Assembly: GCA_934141605.1 (NCBI GenBank) | Contig: CAKPCL010000001.1 | Coordinates: 161,694 to 225,693, forward strand | Direction of reading: 5' to 3' | DNA: 64,000 nt | Origin: an uncultured Clostridia bacterium | Lineage (GTDB): Bacteria; Bacillota; Clostridia; TANB77; CAG-508 | In this document: one piece after another, positions 9,201 to 17,744 of the stretch | Position numbering within the stretch: position 1 is the first letter of the stretch | Layout of the letters: each line of letters opens with the position of its first letter | The notes under the pieces: generated by a model | Databases searched by the model: none | What the model saw: only the letters and a program-made list of their open reading frames with translations | Told to the model about the DNA's origin: nothing | Translations under genes and position numbers: made by a program

Positions 9201-10751
9201 GTTAATAAAAAATTATTACCTAAAAATTTTGAAATTTATAGTAATAATGAAGTTATTCTTCCTTCATCAGATTTAGAAAAGAAACTATATAACATTTTTG
9301 AAAATATTTTAAATATTTCTGACTTTAGTATTACAGACAATTTCTTTAGTCTAGGTGGAGATTCAATAAATGCTATGAAATTAGAAGTTGAAGCTTTAAA
9401 AAATGATATACATATTACTTATGGAGATATTTTCAAATATCCTTCTGTTAAAGAATTATCTAATTATATAAATCTTTGTAAAAACGATAAATATAAATAT
9501 ACTAACGATAATGAAGATTTTAAAAATCTTGATTTAGTTTTAAGTGGAAATACTGTAAATAATTTAACTAATACCTATGTTCCACTTACTCCTATTAATA
9601 ATGTTTTATTAACTGGTGTTACTGGTTTTTTAGGTTCACATATTTTAGATAGTTTCATAAAAAATTCTACTGGAAAAATTTATTGTTTGATAAGACCTAA
9701 AAATAATATTTCTGCAAAAGAAAGATTAAAAAATACTTTAAACTTTTACTTTGATGATAATTATAATTATTTAATTGATGATAGAATTATTTGTGTTGAA
9801 GGAGATATAACAGAAAATAATCTAGGACTTTCTGATGATGATTATAATAAACTAGGTAATGAAATTACTACTGTTATACACTCTGCAGCATTAGTAAAGC
9901 ATTTTGGAAATTATGAAGAATTTGAAAATATAAATGTTGGTGGAACAAAAAATTTAATTACTTTTAGTAAAAATTTTAACTGTAGATTAATGCACATATC
10001 TACTATTAGTGTGTCCGGTAATAATTTTGCTGAAGGCTCATTTATTGAAAACGGATTTACAGAAGATATTAATTATGATGAAACAAAATTCTATATTAAT
10101 CAAAACCTTGAAAACTTATATGTTAAAAGTAAATTTTTGGCAGAAAAGTTAGTTTTTGAAGCTATTAATGATGGTTTACAAGCTTATGTATTAAGGATGG
10201 GTAATTTAACAAGTAGGTATTCAGAAGGAAAATTTCAACAAAATCATTATGAAAATGCTTTTGTTAATAGAATCAAATCTTTATTACAAATTGGTTCAAT
10301 TCCAGATTACATGCAAGATGGTTATGTAGAATTTACTCCTATTGACTGCTGTGCTGACGCAATAATTGATATTGCAAATCATTATAATCCAGCATTTACT
10401 GTTTTCCATGTTTTCAATGAAAAGCATGTACAATTATTAGATTTATATGATATGCTTCGTAAAATAGGTATTGATGTAAATATAGTTTCTGAAAAAGAAT
10501 TTAGTAATATAATTAATAAGTTATTAGAAGATGATAATAATACTGATATTTTATCTGGTATTATTAGAGACTTTAATTCAGAAAAAAAATTAGTATACCA
10601 ATCTAATATAAAAATAAAATCTGATTTTACAAAACAATTTTTAGAAAATATTGGTTTTAAATGGCCTTATATTGATATAAATTATATTAGAAACTATTTT
10701 AAATATTTAATAGATATTGGTTATCTAAATATAAAATTAAAGGAGGATTAA
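3279..10751 (+). CDS. Two-module NRPS with terminal reductase (dipeptide aldehyde synthetase)
   Basis: About 2490 residues. I start it at ATG 3279, which has AAAGAGG just upstream, rather than at the ATG at 3255, which has none. Domain order: condensation C1 (NHLIADS near residue 131), adenylation A1 (YTSGSTGKPKG near 603), carrier T1 (LGGDSLTA near 990), C2 (HHIIVDG near 1176), A2 (YTSGSTGNPKG near 1643), T2 (LGGDSINA near 2026), and an NADPH-dependent thioester reductase (TGVTGFLGSH near 2112, YVKSK near 2281). The reductase should release the chain as an aldehyde. Aligning A2 by hand to GrsA gives specificity residues D-A-F-W-L-G-G-T-F-K, a valine-type code; A1 reads D-I-F-Q-T-A-G-V-F-K, which I cannot assign. 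C1 may acylate the first residue. The layout matches gut clostridial NRPSs known to make protease-inhibiting dipeptide aldehydes and pyrazinones. No PPTase or MbtH gene is nearby. The stop is three bases before the kinase start. Confidence 0.9.
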   Translation: MENKEFFELTNPQKSIWYTEQYYNGTTVNNICTSGTVYGKINEDLLKQAIKNVVKQNDSFRIHVIVENNIAKQYISDYKDFNIDIEYINDEAEITKIEKEEAKYKFEVIDSDLFKFKLAISENNFACIILTVNHLIADSWALGLVIQEILRNYNALKNNEVVTQETFSYVDYINSEKEYKASKKFENDKAYWNEIFETIPEQATIPSLNNNLKNLSYNAKRLSFEINKELLSRINVFCRENNISVFNFFMAIFSVYIGRVSNIDDFVIGTPILNRSNFKEKHTTGMFVNTVPVRVSNLNDGTFKNLASNFATKMMGILRHQKYSYNSVLEDLRAKNENVPNLYNIIISYQVTKAFDEKFGNYKTNWIFNNYCANDFNIHIYDINDTGDLFVNYDYLIDKYSDEDVRDIHNRIIHMINQVLDNNDIGSCDIEIVTPDEKDKILNVFNNTKVDYPKDKTIVDLFEEQVERTPDNVAVVFEDKQLTYRELNEKANRLARLLVSKEIKANNFCAIILNRSFDMIVSILAVLKSGAAYIPIDPNYPKDRIEYILKDSNVKIVLTENEHISSLSSFNLNTININDIDNLSLDNKNLNIKQNSEDLSYIIYTSGSTGKPKGVMLKKGSLMNLANYCNNYVEYLKNNLYKTIVSVTTVSFDIFIFETLISLQRGLKLVIANENAQTNPILLNKIIEKENVEIMQTTPSRIKLLINDYEHIPCLKNIKYLTLAGEQLPLSLVNGMKLISNDIIIYNGYGPSETTVFSTLTDITNYSQITIGKPLDNTQIYILDNNKKLCPIGIAGELYIAGDGVGKGYINNSSLTEKSFIKNIFNNNSIMYKTGDIGFYRSDGEIVCLGRSDSQVKIRGLRIELSEIEQQLLKVSNICNCCVVKKTSKNRDFLCAYYTKEGPVDEKNLRIALKQKLPQYMIPQYFVELKQLPYTPNGKIDKKSLPEPKIKNTNSNVFYRNETDICLANILSSLLGIDNIDLSSSLLELGGDSLTAINLSAKIRDVFGVDVYVKDIISKNSLSDLSDYISSLSVSNKKSFEILPAEESEFYPLSSAQKRIYYACKMIGDENIVYNIPGAILVNSILDKEKVEKCFKEIIKKQSSFRTSFMMINDSIMQKINKSVNFSVNTFKSKSTEINDLINAFPKPFDLENAPLLRVELHYLDNGKTLLLLESHHIIVDGSSLEILIDEFCRLYNNTNIENLDIEYKDFAVWENKYLESDMVKEAENYWVNKFKDSEIPVINLPYDFSVPSSKSYTGNTISRQISEKDFDKYITSAKKLGVSPYMFFLSTLFVLLYKYTGQEEIIVGSPVTGRSNNQLQNIIGMFVNNIAVDGKIDSSKKFTEFLNNIKQQVLSDLEYQDYPYNLLVKKLDIPNNGSNNPLFDVMFAYQNANSNKLTLDDESVEIIKSVSGISKFNLSIEIEPDTRVVNLEYRTDLFKENTINRLFEHFINALNVISDNNDVLIKDISIISEEEKNKILYEFNATAVNYPNDKAVIELFEEQVVKTPNNIALVFEDTSLTYKELNEKANQLANFIKLEGFVPEDVICILMDKSIEMIIAILAILKNRCAYLPIDVTYPQERIEYIIKDSKSKLLLTSKNKNTFNLPIKSIYIDLDNDNIYNSNYKDNISMTRNSTDLAYIMYTSGSTGNPKGVMIENKSISRLIINNNYIKFLKNDRILQTGSIVFDACTFEIWGAFLNGLPLYIIKKENLLDESIFHEYVLKNKITVLWLTAPLFNQLCESNPHMFKTVRCLLTGGDVLSPKHINMAKLANPDLTIINGYGPTENTTFSCCYQIDKNYTDSIPIGGPIANSTCYVVSHDNNLQPVGIPGELWVGGDGVARGYFNNDEMTSDKFIYSNLVNTRIYKTGDLVKWDSNGHLIFLGRIDNQIKIRGFRVELSEITTVINSYNNIKEAYTIFDTVHNQKSICSYVVSDKNIDFGDLKKYLSNQLPKYMIPTYFMQLDSLPINQNGKVNKKLLPKNFEIYSNNEVILPSSDLEKKLYNIFENILNISDFSITDNFFSLGGDSINAMKLEVEALKNDIHITYGDIFKYPSVKELSNYINLCKNDKYKYTNDNEDFKNLDLVLSGNTVNNLTNTYVPLTPINNVLLTGVTGFLGSHILDSFIKNSTGKIYCLIRPKNNISAKERLKNTLNFYFDDNYNYLIDDRIICVEGDITENNLGLSDDDYNKLGNEITTVIHSAALVKHFGNYEEFENINVGGTKNLITFSKNFNCRLMHISTISVSGNNFAEGSFIENGFTEDINYDETKFYINQNLENLYVKSKFLAEKLVFEAINDGLQAYVLRMGNLTSRYSEGKFQQNHYENAFVNRIKSLLQIGSIPDYMQDGYVEFTPIDCCADAIIDIANHYNPAFTVFHVFNEKHVQLLDLYDMLRKIGIDVNIVSEKEFSNIINKLLEDDNNTDILSGIIRDFNSEKKLVYQSNIKIKSDFTKQFLENIGFKWPYIDINYIRNYFKYLIDIGYLNIKLKED

Positions 10752-10754
10752 AAT

Positions 10755-12557
10755 ATGGATATATATATACCAATTCTTGGTTTTTCTACTGCTATAACAT
10801 TTATATTACTAATATATATTCTTAAGGGGCAATCTAAAAACCAAATAAAAACTATATTTTCTATTAATTTGATATTACTATTAATTTTAAGTATTTCTGT
10901 ATTGTTACAATTACTGTTGTCTAGTAGGTATAATATACCTCCTGTATATTTTGAATATTTTTCATATATTGGAGGTTGCCTACTTCCTGTTAGTGTATAT
11001 TTTACAGGAAAGATTTTTGCTAACACAAAAATAAAGTTTAAAAAACACGATTTACTTTTATTTGTTATACCGATAACATCTTTAATTATTTTATGGTCAA
11101 ATGATTTGCATCATTTATTTTATACATATTATTCAGTAAATTTATCAGATTGTATATATGGACCATATATGTCTATTCATAATATATATTCATATGTTAT
11201 GTTGTTTTTAGGGATATTTTACTTATTAAAGTACTCTATTAAAAATTCAGGTTTCTTTTCTAAACAGTCTATATTAATTCTTGTTGGAATAAGTATACCT
11301 ATAATAGTTAATTTTCTAGGAACATTTAAGATACTTCCTATGACAATATATGTAACTCCTATTACATTTGCATTGACTATGCTATTTTTATCTTTAGCCA
11401 TCTTCAAATTTAATTTTTTAGGAGCTACCCCAATCGCTCTTCAAAAAATTGTTGATAGGATGTCTGATAGTTATTTGGTTTTAAATGACGATGGAACTAT
11501 AACAGACTTTAACCAAACATTTTTAACAACATTTAAAATAAAAGCAACAAAAGACATAAGAGGACAAAAACTAGAAACCTTTTTAAAAGAAAACAACCTA
11601 TATTTAAACTTTAGAAAAATCAAAAACGCACTACCAAAAGTAAAAAATTCAGAAAAAACAGTAGCATTTGACTTATACATAAAAAAGATAGACAAACACT
11701 TTCACATTGAAATAAACTCAATTCTATCAGAAGGCGCATCATTAGGAACACTAATACTATTCAAAGATATAACACAACACATCAATGACATGCAACAAAT
11801 CAAAGACACACAAGAAACACTTATGGAAGCAGAGCGTTTATCATCACTAGGACAATTAATAGGAGGAATTGCTCACAACCTAAAAACACCAATCATGTCA
11901 ATAGCTGGTGCAGCAGAAGGTCTAACAGATTTAGTAAAAGAATATGACTCATCTATTGACGACCCTGAAGTTAACAGCCAAGACCATCATGATATAGCTA
12001 AAGATATGAACGAGTGGATAGTAAAAATTAAAGAATATACAGAATATATGTCAGACATTATAACTGCTGTTAAAGGTCAAGCTGTAACGCTTTCTGAAAC
12101 GGAAAATATTTCTTTTGATATAGATGAGTTAGTAAAAAGAGTAGATATTTTAATGAAGCATGAACTTAAAAATGCACTTGTTTATTTAAATGTTCAAATG
12201 AAAGCTCCAAAGAATACAACAATTCATGGAGATATAAACAGTTTGGTACAAGTTATAAATAATATGATTTCAAATGCTATTCAGGCTTATAATGGAAAAC
12301 CTGAACAAAACATAGATTTAACTTTAGAAAAACAAAAAAATAATTTAGTTATTTCTGTTAAAGACTATGGAACAGGATTGCCTCAAAAAGTTCAGGACAA
12401 GTTGTTTAAAGAGATGATTACAACGAAAGGTAAAAACGGTACAGGACTTGGTTTATACATGTCTTATTCTACAATAAAAGCTCACTTTAATGGTGATATT
12501 ACCTTTGAAACTGAAGAAAATAAAGGTACTACATTTAATATTATTTTGCCTTTATAA
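10755..12557 (+). CDS. 7TM sensor histidine kinase with PAS domain
   Basis: A 600-residue protein. Seven hydrophobic segments fill residues 1-215, a PAS domain starts near 235 (DRMSDSYLVLNDDG), and the dimerisation/phosphoacceptor box is GGIAHNLKTP with the His near 374. The ATPase domain has the N-box NNMISNAIQAY, DYGTGLP (G1) and GTGLGLYMS (G2). It starts three bases after the NRPS stop, and its ribosome site AAGGAGG lies inside the NRPS 3' end, so the two are cotranscribed and probably coupled. A 7TM input domain usually senses a small extracellular or membrane ligand; the NRPS product is an obvious candidate, but that is inference. Confidence 0.88.
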   Translation: MDIYIPILGFSTAITFILLIYILKGQSKNQIKTIFSINLILLLILSISVLLQLLLSSRYNIPPVYFEYFSYIGGCLLPVSVYFTGKIFANTKIKFKKHDLLLFVIPITSLIILWSNDLHHLFYTYYSVNLSDCIYGPYMSIHNIYSYVMLFLGIFYLLKYSIKNSGFFSKQSILILVGISIPIIVNFLGTFKILPMTIYVTPITFALTMLFLSLAIFKFNFLGATPIALQKIVDRMSDSYLVLNDDGTITDFNQTFLTTFKIKATKDIRGQKLETFLKENNLYLNFRKIKNALPKVKNSEKTVAFDLYIKKIDKHFHIEINSILSEGASLGTLILFKDITQHINDMQQIKDTQETLMEAERLSSLGQLIGGIAHNLKTPIMSIAGAAEGLTDLVKEYDSSIDDPEVNSQDHHDIAKDMNEWIVKIKEYTEYMSDIITAVKGQAVTLSETENISFDIDELVKRVDILMKHELKNALVYLNVQMKAPKNTTIHGDINSLVQVINNMISNAIQAYNGKPEQNIDLTLEKQKNNLVISVKDYGTGLPQKVQDKLFKEMITTKGKNGTGLGLYMSYSTIKAHFNGDITFETEENKGTTFNIILPL

Positions 12558-12588
12558 AAAAGTTGCTTAAAAGAGCAACTTTTTATTT
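12558..12588 (+). terminator. Rho-independent terminator after the kinase
   Basis: AAAAGTTGCT (12558-12567) pairs with AGCAACTTTT (12574-12583), followed by more T. It directly follows the kinase stop. Confidence 0.85.
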
Positions 12589-12684
12589 TAAAATACTTGC
12601 TTTTTAAACAATTTACTAATATAATTGCATTATAAAAATCTTTAATATAAAAGACATCGACAAACAGATGAAATGGAGGTTCAT

Positions 12685-13740
12685 ATGAGAAAAGGATTGC
12701 AAAATGTAGTTAATGAAAACAACAACTATAGAATTATCGCAGTAGATGATGAAGAAGGAATAGTTGATTCTCTTTCTATCTTTTTAAAGCGTTCTGGATA
12801 TGACTTTACAGGAGTTACAGATCCTATGGAGGCAATAGAAAAGGTTAAGACAGAACATTATGACCTAATGCTTTTAGACTTTATAATGACACCTATTCAT
12901 GGTGACCAAGTTGTTGAAGAAATTAGAAAATTTAACAAAGATTTATATATATTATTATTAACAGGGCATAAAGATTTAGCTCCACCACTAGAAACAATAA
13001 GAAGGCTTGATATTCAAGGTTATTGTGAAAAAAGTGATAAATTTGATCAATTACTATTATTAATTGAATCTGGTATAAAATCTATTGCTCAAATGAACGA
13101 AATTAAAAAAATTAATGAGCAATTATCAATAACTAATGAAAAACTAGAAGAAGCTTATTTATCAACAATACAAACATTAAGATATACTGTTGAAGCTAAA
13201 GATACTTATACTAGGGGTCACTCTGATAGGGTATCACAATATTCTGTTTTAATTGGTAAACATTTGGGATTATCAGAAAAGGAATTGCATGATTTGGAAG
13301 TTGGTGGTTTATTCCACGATATTGGAAAAATTGGTGTGCCAGATGCTATTTTGAGAAAAGAGTCTAAGCTTACTGATGACGAATATTCAGAGATTAAAAA
13401 TCACCCTTCTATAGGAGCACATATATTATCTTCTGCAACTATTTTTCAGGATATTATTCCTATTGTAAAGCATCATCATGAAAGATATGATGGTAATGGA
13501 TATCCTGGTAGATTAAAGGGTGAGGATATTCCTTACTTGGCTAGAATTGCTGCTATTGCAGATACTTTTGATGCAATGACTTCAAAAAGGAGTTATAGGG
13601 ATTCTTTGCCAATGGATGTTGTTATTTCTGAATTTGAAAGGTGTAGGGGAACACAGTTTGATCCAAAATTAGATGATGTATTTTTGGATATTTTAAAGAA
13701 TCATTATGATGAGATTGAGAAAATAAAAGATAATTATTAA
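12685..13740 (+). CDS. Response regulator with HD-GYP output domain
   Basis: I start at ATG 12685, five bases after GGAGG; the ATG at 12673 would contain that ribosome site. Residues 15-130 are a REC domain (VDDEE acidic pocket, phospho-Asp in LMLLDF, T in LLTGH, K in CEKSDK). A linker helix leads to an HD-GYP domain: RGHSDRV, FHDIGKIG, HHHERYDGNGYP and DTFDAMTSKRSYR. HD-GYP proteins degrade cyclic di-GMP. The gene follows the kinase after a terminator and its own spacer, so it is probably the kinase's partner but separately expressed. The NRPS-kinase-regulator set suggests control of the NRPS or of surface behaviour through c-di-GMP; this link is inference. Confidence 0.9.
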   Translation: MRKGLQNVVNENNNYRIIAVDDEEGIVDSLSIFLKRSGYDFTGVTDPMEAIEKVKTEHYDLMLLDFIMTPIHGDQVVEEIRKFNKDLYILLLTGHKDLAPPLETIRRLDIQGYCEKSDKFDQLLLLIESGIKSIAQMNEIKKINEQLSITNEKLEEAYLSTIQTLRYTVEAKDTYTRGHSDRVSQYSVLIGKHLGLSEKELHDLEVGGLFHDIGKIGVPDAILRKESKLTDDEYSEIKNHPSIGAHILSSATIFQDIIPIVKHHHERYDGNGYPGRLKGEDIPYLARIAAIADTFDAMTSKRSYRDSLPMDVVISEFERCRGTQFDPKLDDVFLDILKNHYDEIEKIKDNY

Positions 13741-13772
13741 AAATGAGATTGAGGTTATCCTCAATCTCATTT
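13741..13772. terminator. Bidirectional terminator between HD-GYP gene and tex
   Basis: A perfect 14-bp stem, AAATGAGATTGAGG (13741-13754) with CCTCAATCTCATTT (13759-13772), and a four-base loop. It sits between convergent genes and overlaps the tex stop. Confidence 0.9.
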
Positions 13773-15954
13773 ATATTTTCATAGATAGTGCAACTTTTTT
13801 TCTTTCCATGTCTATCTTAATAACTTTAACTTTAACAATGTCTCCAACTGAAACCAAATCAGAAGGATTTTTAATAAACTTGTCGCTCATTTCAGAAATA
13901 TGAACAAGTCCATCATATTTAACACCAATATCTACAAATGCTCCAAAATCTATAACATTTCTGACTGTACCTGTTAAAATCATACCTTCTTTTAAATCTT
14001 CTAGTTTTAAAACATCTTGTCTTAAAATTGGCTTTGGCATGTCTTCACGAGGGTCTCTACCAGGTTTGCTAAGTTCCGAAATTATATCAGATAATGTCAT
14101 TTCTCCTATTTCTAATTCTTTTGCAGTTTTTGCAACATCTACTGTTTTTAATTTTTGTCTTAATTCTTCAGTTTTTTCTTTGTCTCGTAAATCTTCTTTA
14201 TCAAATCCTAATGATTTTAATAGTTTTTCTGTTGCTTCATAACTTTCTGGGTGAACTGCTGTTATTTCTAATGGATTTTTTCCGTCTATAATTCTTAAAA
14301 ATCCTGCACATTGTTCATATGCTACTTTTCCTAGCTTTGGTACTTTTAAAAGTTCTTTTCTTTCTTTTAATTTTCCGTTTTCGTCTCTATATTTTACAAT
14401 ATTTTTTGCAATTGTACTGTTGATTCCAGAAACATATGAAAGTAATGATGGTGTTGCTGTGTTTACATCAACTCCTACTTTGTTAACACTGTCTTCTACT
14501 ACGCCTGTTAGGCTTTCTGCTAGTTTTTTCTGATTTACATCATGTTGATATTGTCCTACCCCTATTGCTTTTGGGTCTATTTTTACAAGTTCTGCTAGTG
14601 GGTCTTGTAGTCTTCTTGCAATTGATATAGCGCCTCTTATTGAAACATTTATATCTGGGTATTCTTCTGTTGCAAGTTTTGATGCAGAGTATACTGATGC
14701 TCCCGCTTCGCTTACAATTACATAGTGGACTGGTCTAGATGCTTCTTTTATCATATTTGATACAAACATTTCTGATTCTCTTGAGGCTGTTCCGTTTCCT
14801 ATTGCTATCATATCAATTTTGTCTTTTTCTATTAATTTTAATAATTCTTTTTTAGCCCCTTCTACATCATTTTGTGGTTCTGTTGGGTATACTGTTGTGT
14901 AGTCTAAGACTTTTCCTGTTTCATCAATTACGGCAATTTTACATCCTGTTCTATATGCTGGGTCAAATCCCATAACTGTTTTCCCTTTTATTGGTGCTCC
15001 TAGTAATAGTTGCTTTGAATTTTGCCCAAATACTTTTATGGCTTTTTCTTCAGCTTTTTCTGTTAAGTCTGAACGAATTTCTCTGTCTATTGATGGTTCT
15101 ATTAGTCTTTCAAAGCTATCTTGTATTGTATCTTTTAGCATTTGTGTGAATTGTGTTTCACCTTTTATTATGTCTTTTTCTATGTAAGCTAATATTTTGT
15201 CTTCTGGTTTTTCAATAGATACTTTTAAAAATTCTTCTTTTTCTCCTCTATTTATGGCTAATATTCTGTGGCTTGGTATCCATTTAAGTGCTTCTCCATA
15301 GTCATAGTACATTTCATAGTTTGATTTACTTTCTGCATCTTTTGCTTTTGTTTTTACTATTCCTTCTCTGTAACATTGTCTTTTTATTTCTTTTCTATAT
15401 TTTGCGTTGTCTGAAATGTCTTCTGCTATGATGTCTAAAGCTCCTTGGATTGCCTCTTCTGCTGTTGCTACAACTTTATCTTTATTTTTCTTGTCTTCTT
15501 CAGATAAGTTGTTTATGTTAACATATTCTTTTGCTATTTCTAATATGTTTTTTGTTTCTTTTTGTTTAATTATTATTTGTGCTAGTGGTTCTAGCCCTTT
15601 AGCTTTTGCTACTGTTGCTCTTGTTTTTTTCTTTTGTTTATATGGTCTATATATGTCTTCAACTTCTGCTAATGTTTTAGAAATAGCAACTGCTTGTAAT
15701 ATTTCGTCTGTTAGTTTTCCTTGTTCTTCTATTGATTTTATTACTTCTTCTTTTCTTGTTTCTAAATTTCTTAAATATGTTAGTCTTTCTCCAAATGTTC
15801 TTAAAATTTCGTCACTTAAGCCTCCTGTTACTTCTTTTCTGTAACGAGCTATAAATGGTATTGTGTTTCCTTCGTCTATTAATTTTATTGTGTTTTCAAC
15901 TTGTTGTGTTTTTATTTTTAGCTCTTCTGCTATTGTTTTTATTATTTTATCCAT
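13771..15954 (-). CDS. tex: Tex transcription accessory protein
   Basis: At 727 residues it is full length for Tex. It shows the N-terminal helical region, a YqgF/RNase H-like domain (GKTVMGFDPAYRTGCKIA near residue 330), helix-hairpin-helix repeats (YVSGINSTIAKNIVKYRDENG and the KLGKVAYEQCAGFLRI region) and a C-terminal S1 RNA-binding domain (GTVRNVIDFGAFVDIGV). Tex binds RNA and the transcription complex. It is the last gene of a tight minus-strand run; its start is six bases after the end of the preceding unknown gene, with GAAAGG overlapping that gene's end. Confidence 0.95.
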   Translation of the reverse strand: MDKIIKTIAEELKIKTQQVENTIKLIDEGNTIPFIARYRKEVTGGLSDEILRTFGERLTYLRNLETRKEEVIKSIEEQGKLTDEILQAVAISKTLAEVEDIYRPYKQKKKTRATVAKAKGLEPLAQIIIKQKETKNILEIAKEYVNINNLSEEDKKNKDKVVATAEEAIQGALDIIAEDISDNAKYRKEIKRQCYREGIVKTKAKDAESKSNYEMYYDYGEALKWIPSHRILAINRGEKEEFLKVSIEKPEDKILAYIEKDIIKGETQFTQMLKDTIQDSFERLIEPSIDREIRSDLTEKAEEKAIKVFGQNSKQLLLGAPIKGKTVMGFDPAYRTGCKIAVIDETGKVLDYTTVYPTEPQNDVEGAKKELLKLIEKDKIDMIAIGNGTASRESEMFVSNMIKEASRPVHYVIVSEAGASVYSASKLATEEYPDINVSIRGAISIARRLQDPLAELVKIDPKAIGVGQYQHDVNQKKLAESLTGVVEDSVNKVGVDVNTATPSLLSYVSGINSTIAKNIVKYRDENGKLKERKELLKVPKLGKVAYEQCAGFLRIIDGKNPLEITAVHPESYEATEKLLKSLGFDKEDLRDKEKTEELRQKLKTVDVAKTAKELEIGEMTLSDIISELSKPGRDPREDMPKPILRQDVLKLEDLKEGMILTGTVRNVIDFGAFVDIGVKYDGLVHISEMSDKFIKNPSDLVSVGDIVKVKVIKIDMERKKVALSMKI

Positions 15955-15960
15955 TGTTTT

Positions 15961-17730
15961 TTACCTTTCTTTCTTTTCTTCTTTTTCTTCTAAAAAGTCA
16001 AAATTGCACCCTTTTGTAAGTAGTTCTGTTAAATTTAATTTTTCTTCTCCAATTTTTATAATTCCTTTTTCTGGTGTAGATATTTTATTATGGACTTCTT
16101 CTTTATATTTGTTTAAATCATTTCTGTCCATATAGATTCTTATTACAGGTTCGTTCATTTTTGTTTCATCATCATTGTAAATTGGAGGTATTGTAAATTC
16201 TAAATCTTTGCTATTTAATTCTTCAATTATTGGAATTATTGTTCTTCTATACGGAATTTCTATATAAAATTTTATTTTTTCTATGTTTTTTTCATTATTC
16301 TCTTTATATGTTTTTATGATTTCTTTTATATCATTCTTTGTAAATGCAAGGTTATGAGTTCTTATGCCATAATTGTCATCAATTCTAATATCGTATACAC
16401 CTTTATAGTATCTTAAAAAGAACCAAGAAAACACTTTTGTTGAATCTATATTATACATGTCATATTGTGAATGTGAATATGTTTCTTTTACTGTCAATAT
16501 GTAATCTACTATTTTTTTTGATAGTAATATATATACATTTTCATTAGAATTATCTACATCTGTATAAACTTCATAATTGCATGGTGTATCTTTTATTTTT
16601 TCTAAAGCTACTGGTATATATTCTCTTCCAATTCTCCATCTCCAAAAACCGTCCTTCATTTTCAATAAATTTCTATCATTAATTATTCCTTTAGCCATAG
16701 CTATATTTATTTGATATTCAATTATTTTTTTATAACTTGTAACTGTATCAAAGTTTTCATCATCTAATTTTTTTATATTTCTATTTATTTCTTCTTCTGT
16801 TATATTTTTATATTGTTTTGATTTTTCTTCTAGTTCTTTTTTTGTTTCTTGTTCAATTTTGTCTTTTATTCTGTTTTTTATTCCGTTAATATAATCACAA
16901 AGAATTGGTGTAGTAATTATTTTATCCTTTTCTTCAGTTAGTTTTCCTCTTTCTAATTTGTTTTTTACTTCTTGACTATAAGTATCGTCAGACTTATTAA
17001 TAAAATCTTCTACATCTTCTATAAATAGTCTTGACCATATAAGTTGTTTTGCTTTGTTTTTTTGTGATTTTTCAATAAAAGTATCCAAATCTCCTGTTAC
17101 CAAAGTTTCTAACATAGAAATTTTATATTCTATTTCGATTAAATTTTCTATATATCTATTTTGCATTATTCCAGTAAATTCTGTTTTTTTCTGTCCCAAT
17201 ATTTCAAAATCTGCTTTATATGTTTCTATGTCTGTGGAATTGATTTCGCTATGTAATTCTATTAAGTCTAAATCTTTATTAAAGTTTTCAATTTTTCTCA
17301 TTAGAATTTTTTGAATTGCTGTTTTGTATTTTACTTCATATACTTTTTTTATATTTTTATAATAGTCTTCGATTGTTAATTCTTGATTTACTTTGTCTAT
17401 TGTTAATTGCGGAATTTCTGGATTTGGCTTTATTTCTAATATTATGTTTGATTCTTTTATTCTATTGAGTTTATCTTCAATCATTTTTTCTTCTAATAGT
17501 TCACTTGATTTTTCTATATATTTTTCAAAGTCGTTGATTAATGATTTTAGATATTCATATATTTCTGTTTCTGATTTTATATTTTCAAGTTTTAATTTCA
17601 TTTCTGCAATGTCATAAAACATTGTATCTTTAAAATCTGTTTCGTCTTTATTTGTTTCGTCTCTAACTTCTATATTTTCTTGTTTTTGTTCCTGTTCTTG
17701 TTCATTTTTAAAAAATCTAAAAAATTTCAT
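15961..17730 (-). CDS. Unknown protein, paralog of its upstream neighbour
   Basis: A 589-residue soluble-looking, charged protein. I do not recognise the family. Its N-terminal part (EMKLKLENIKSETE, NPEIPQLTIDKVNQEL) and C-terminal part (IPYRRTIIPIIEEL, EFTIPPI, ISTPEKGIIKIG) closely match the next gene upstream, whereas the middle differs. That pattern suggests a tandem duplication with a replaced or fast-evolving centre. The N-terminal half looks helical, possibly coiled coil; the C-terminal end looks alpha/beta. There is no signal peptide or membrane segment. It lies between the paralog and tex with gaps of 14 and 6 bases. Confidence 0.8.
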   Translation of the reverse strand: MKFFRFFKNEQEQEQKQENIEVRDETNKDETDFKDTMFYDIAEMKLKLENIKSETEIYEYLKSLINDFEKYIEKSSELLEEKMIEDKLNRIKESNIILEIKPNPEIPQLTIDKVNQELTIEDYYKNIKKVYEVKYKTAIQKILMRKIENFNKDLDLIELHSEINSTDIETYKADFEILGQKKTEFTGIMQNRYIENLIEIEYKISMLETLVTGDLDTFIEKSQKNKAKQLIWSRLFIEDVEDFINKSDDTYSQEVKNKLERGKLTEEKDKIITTPILCDYINGIKNRIKDKIEQETKKELEEKSKQYKNITEEEINRNIKKLDDENFDTVTSYKKIIEYQINIAMAKGIINDRNLLKMKDGFWRWRIGREYIPVALEKIKDTPCNYEVYTDVDNSNENVYILLSKKIVDYILTVKETYSHSQYDMYNIDSTKVFSWFFLRYYKGVYDIRIDDNYGIRTHNLAFTKNDIKEIIKTYKENNEKNIEKIKFYIEIPYRRTIIPIIEELNSKDLEFTIPPIYNDDETKMNEPVIRIYMDRNDLNKYKEEVHNKISTPEKGIIKIGEEKLNLTELLTKGCNFDFLEEKEEKKER

Positions 17731-17744
17731 ATTCTTTTCCTTTA

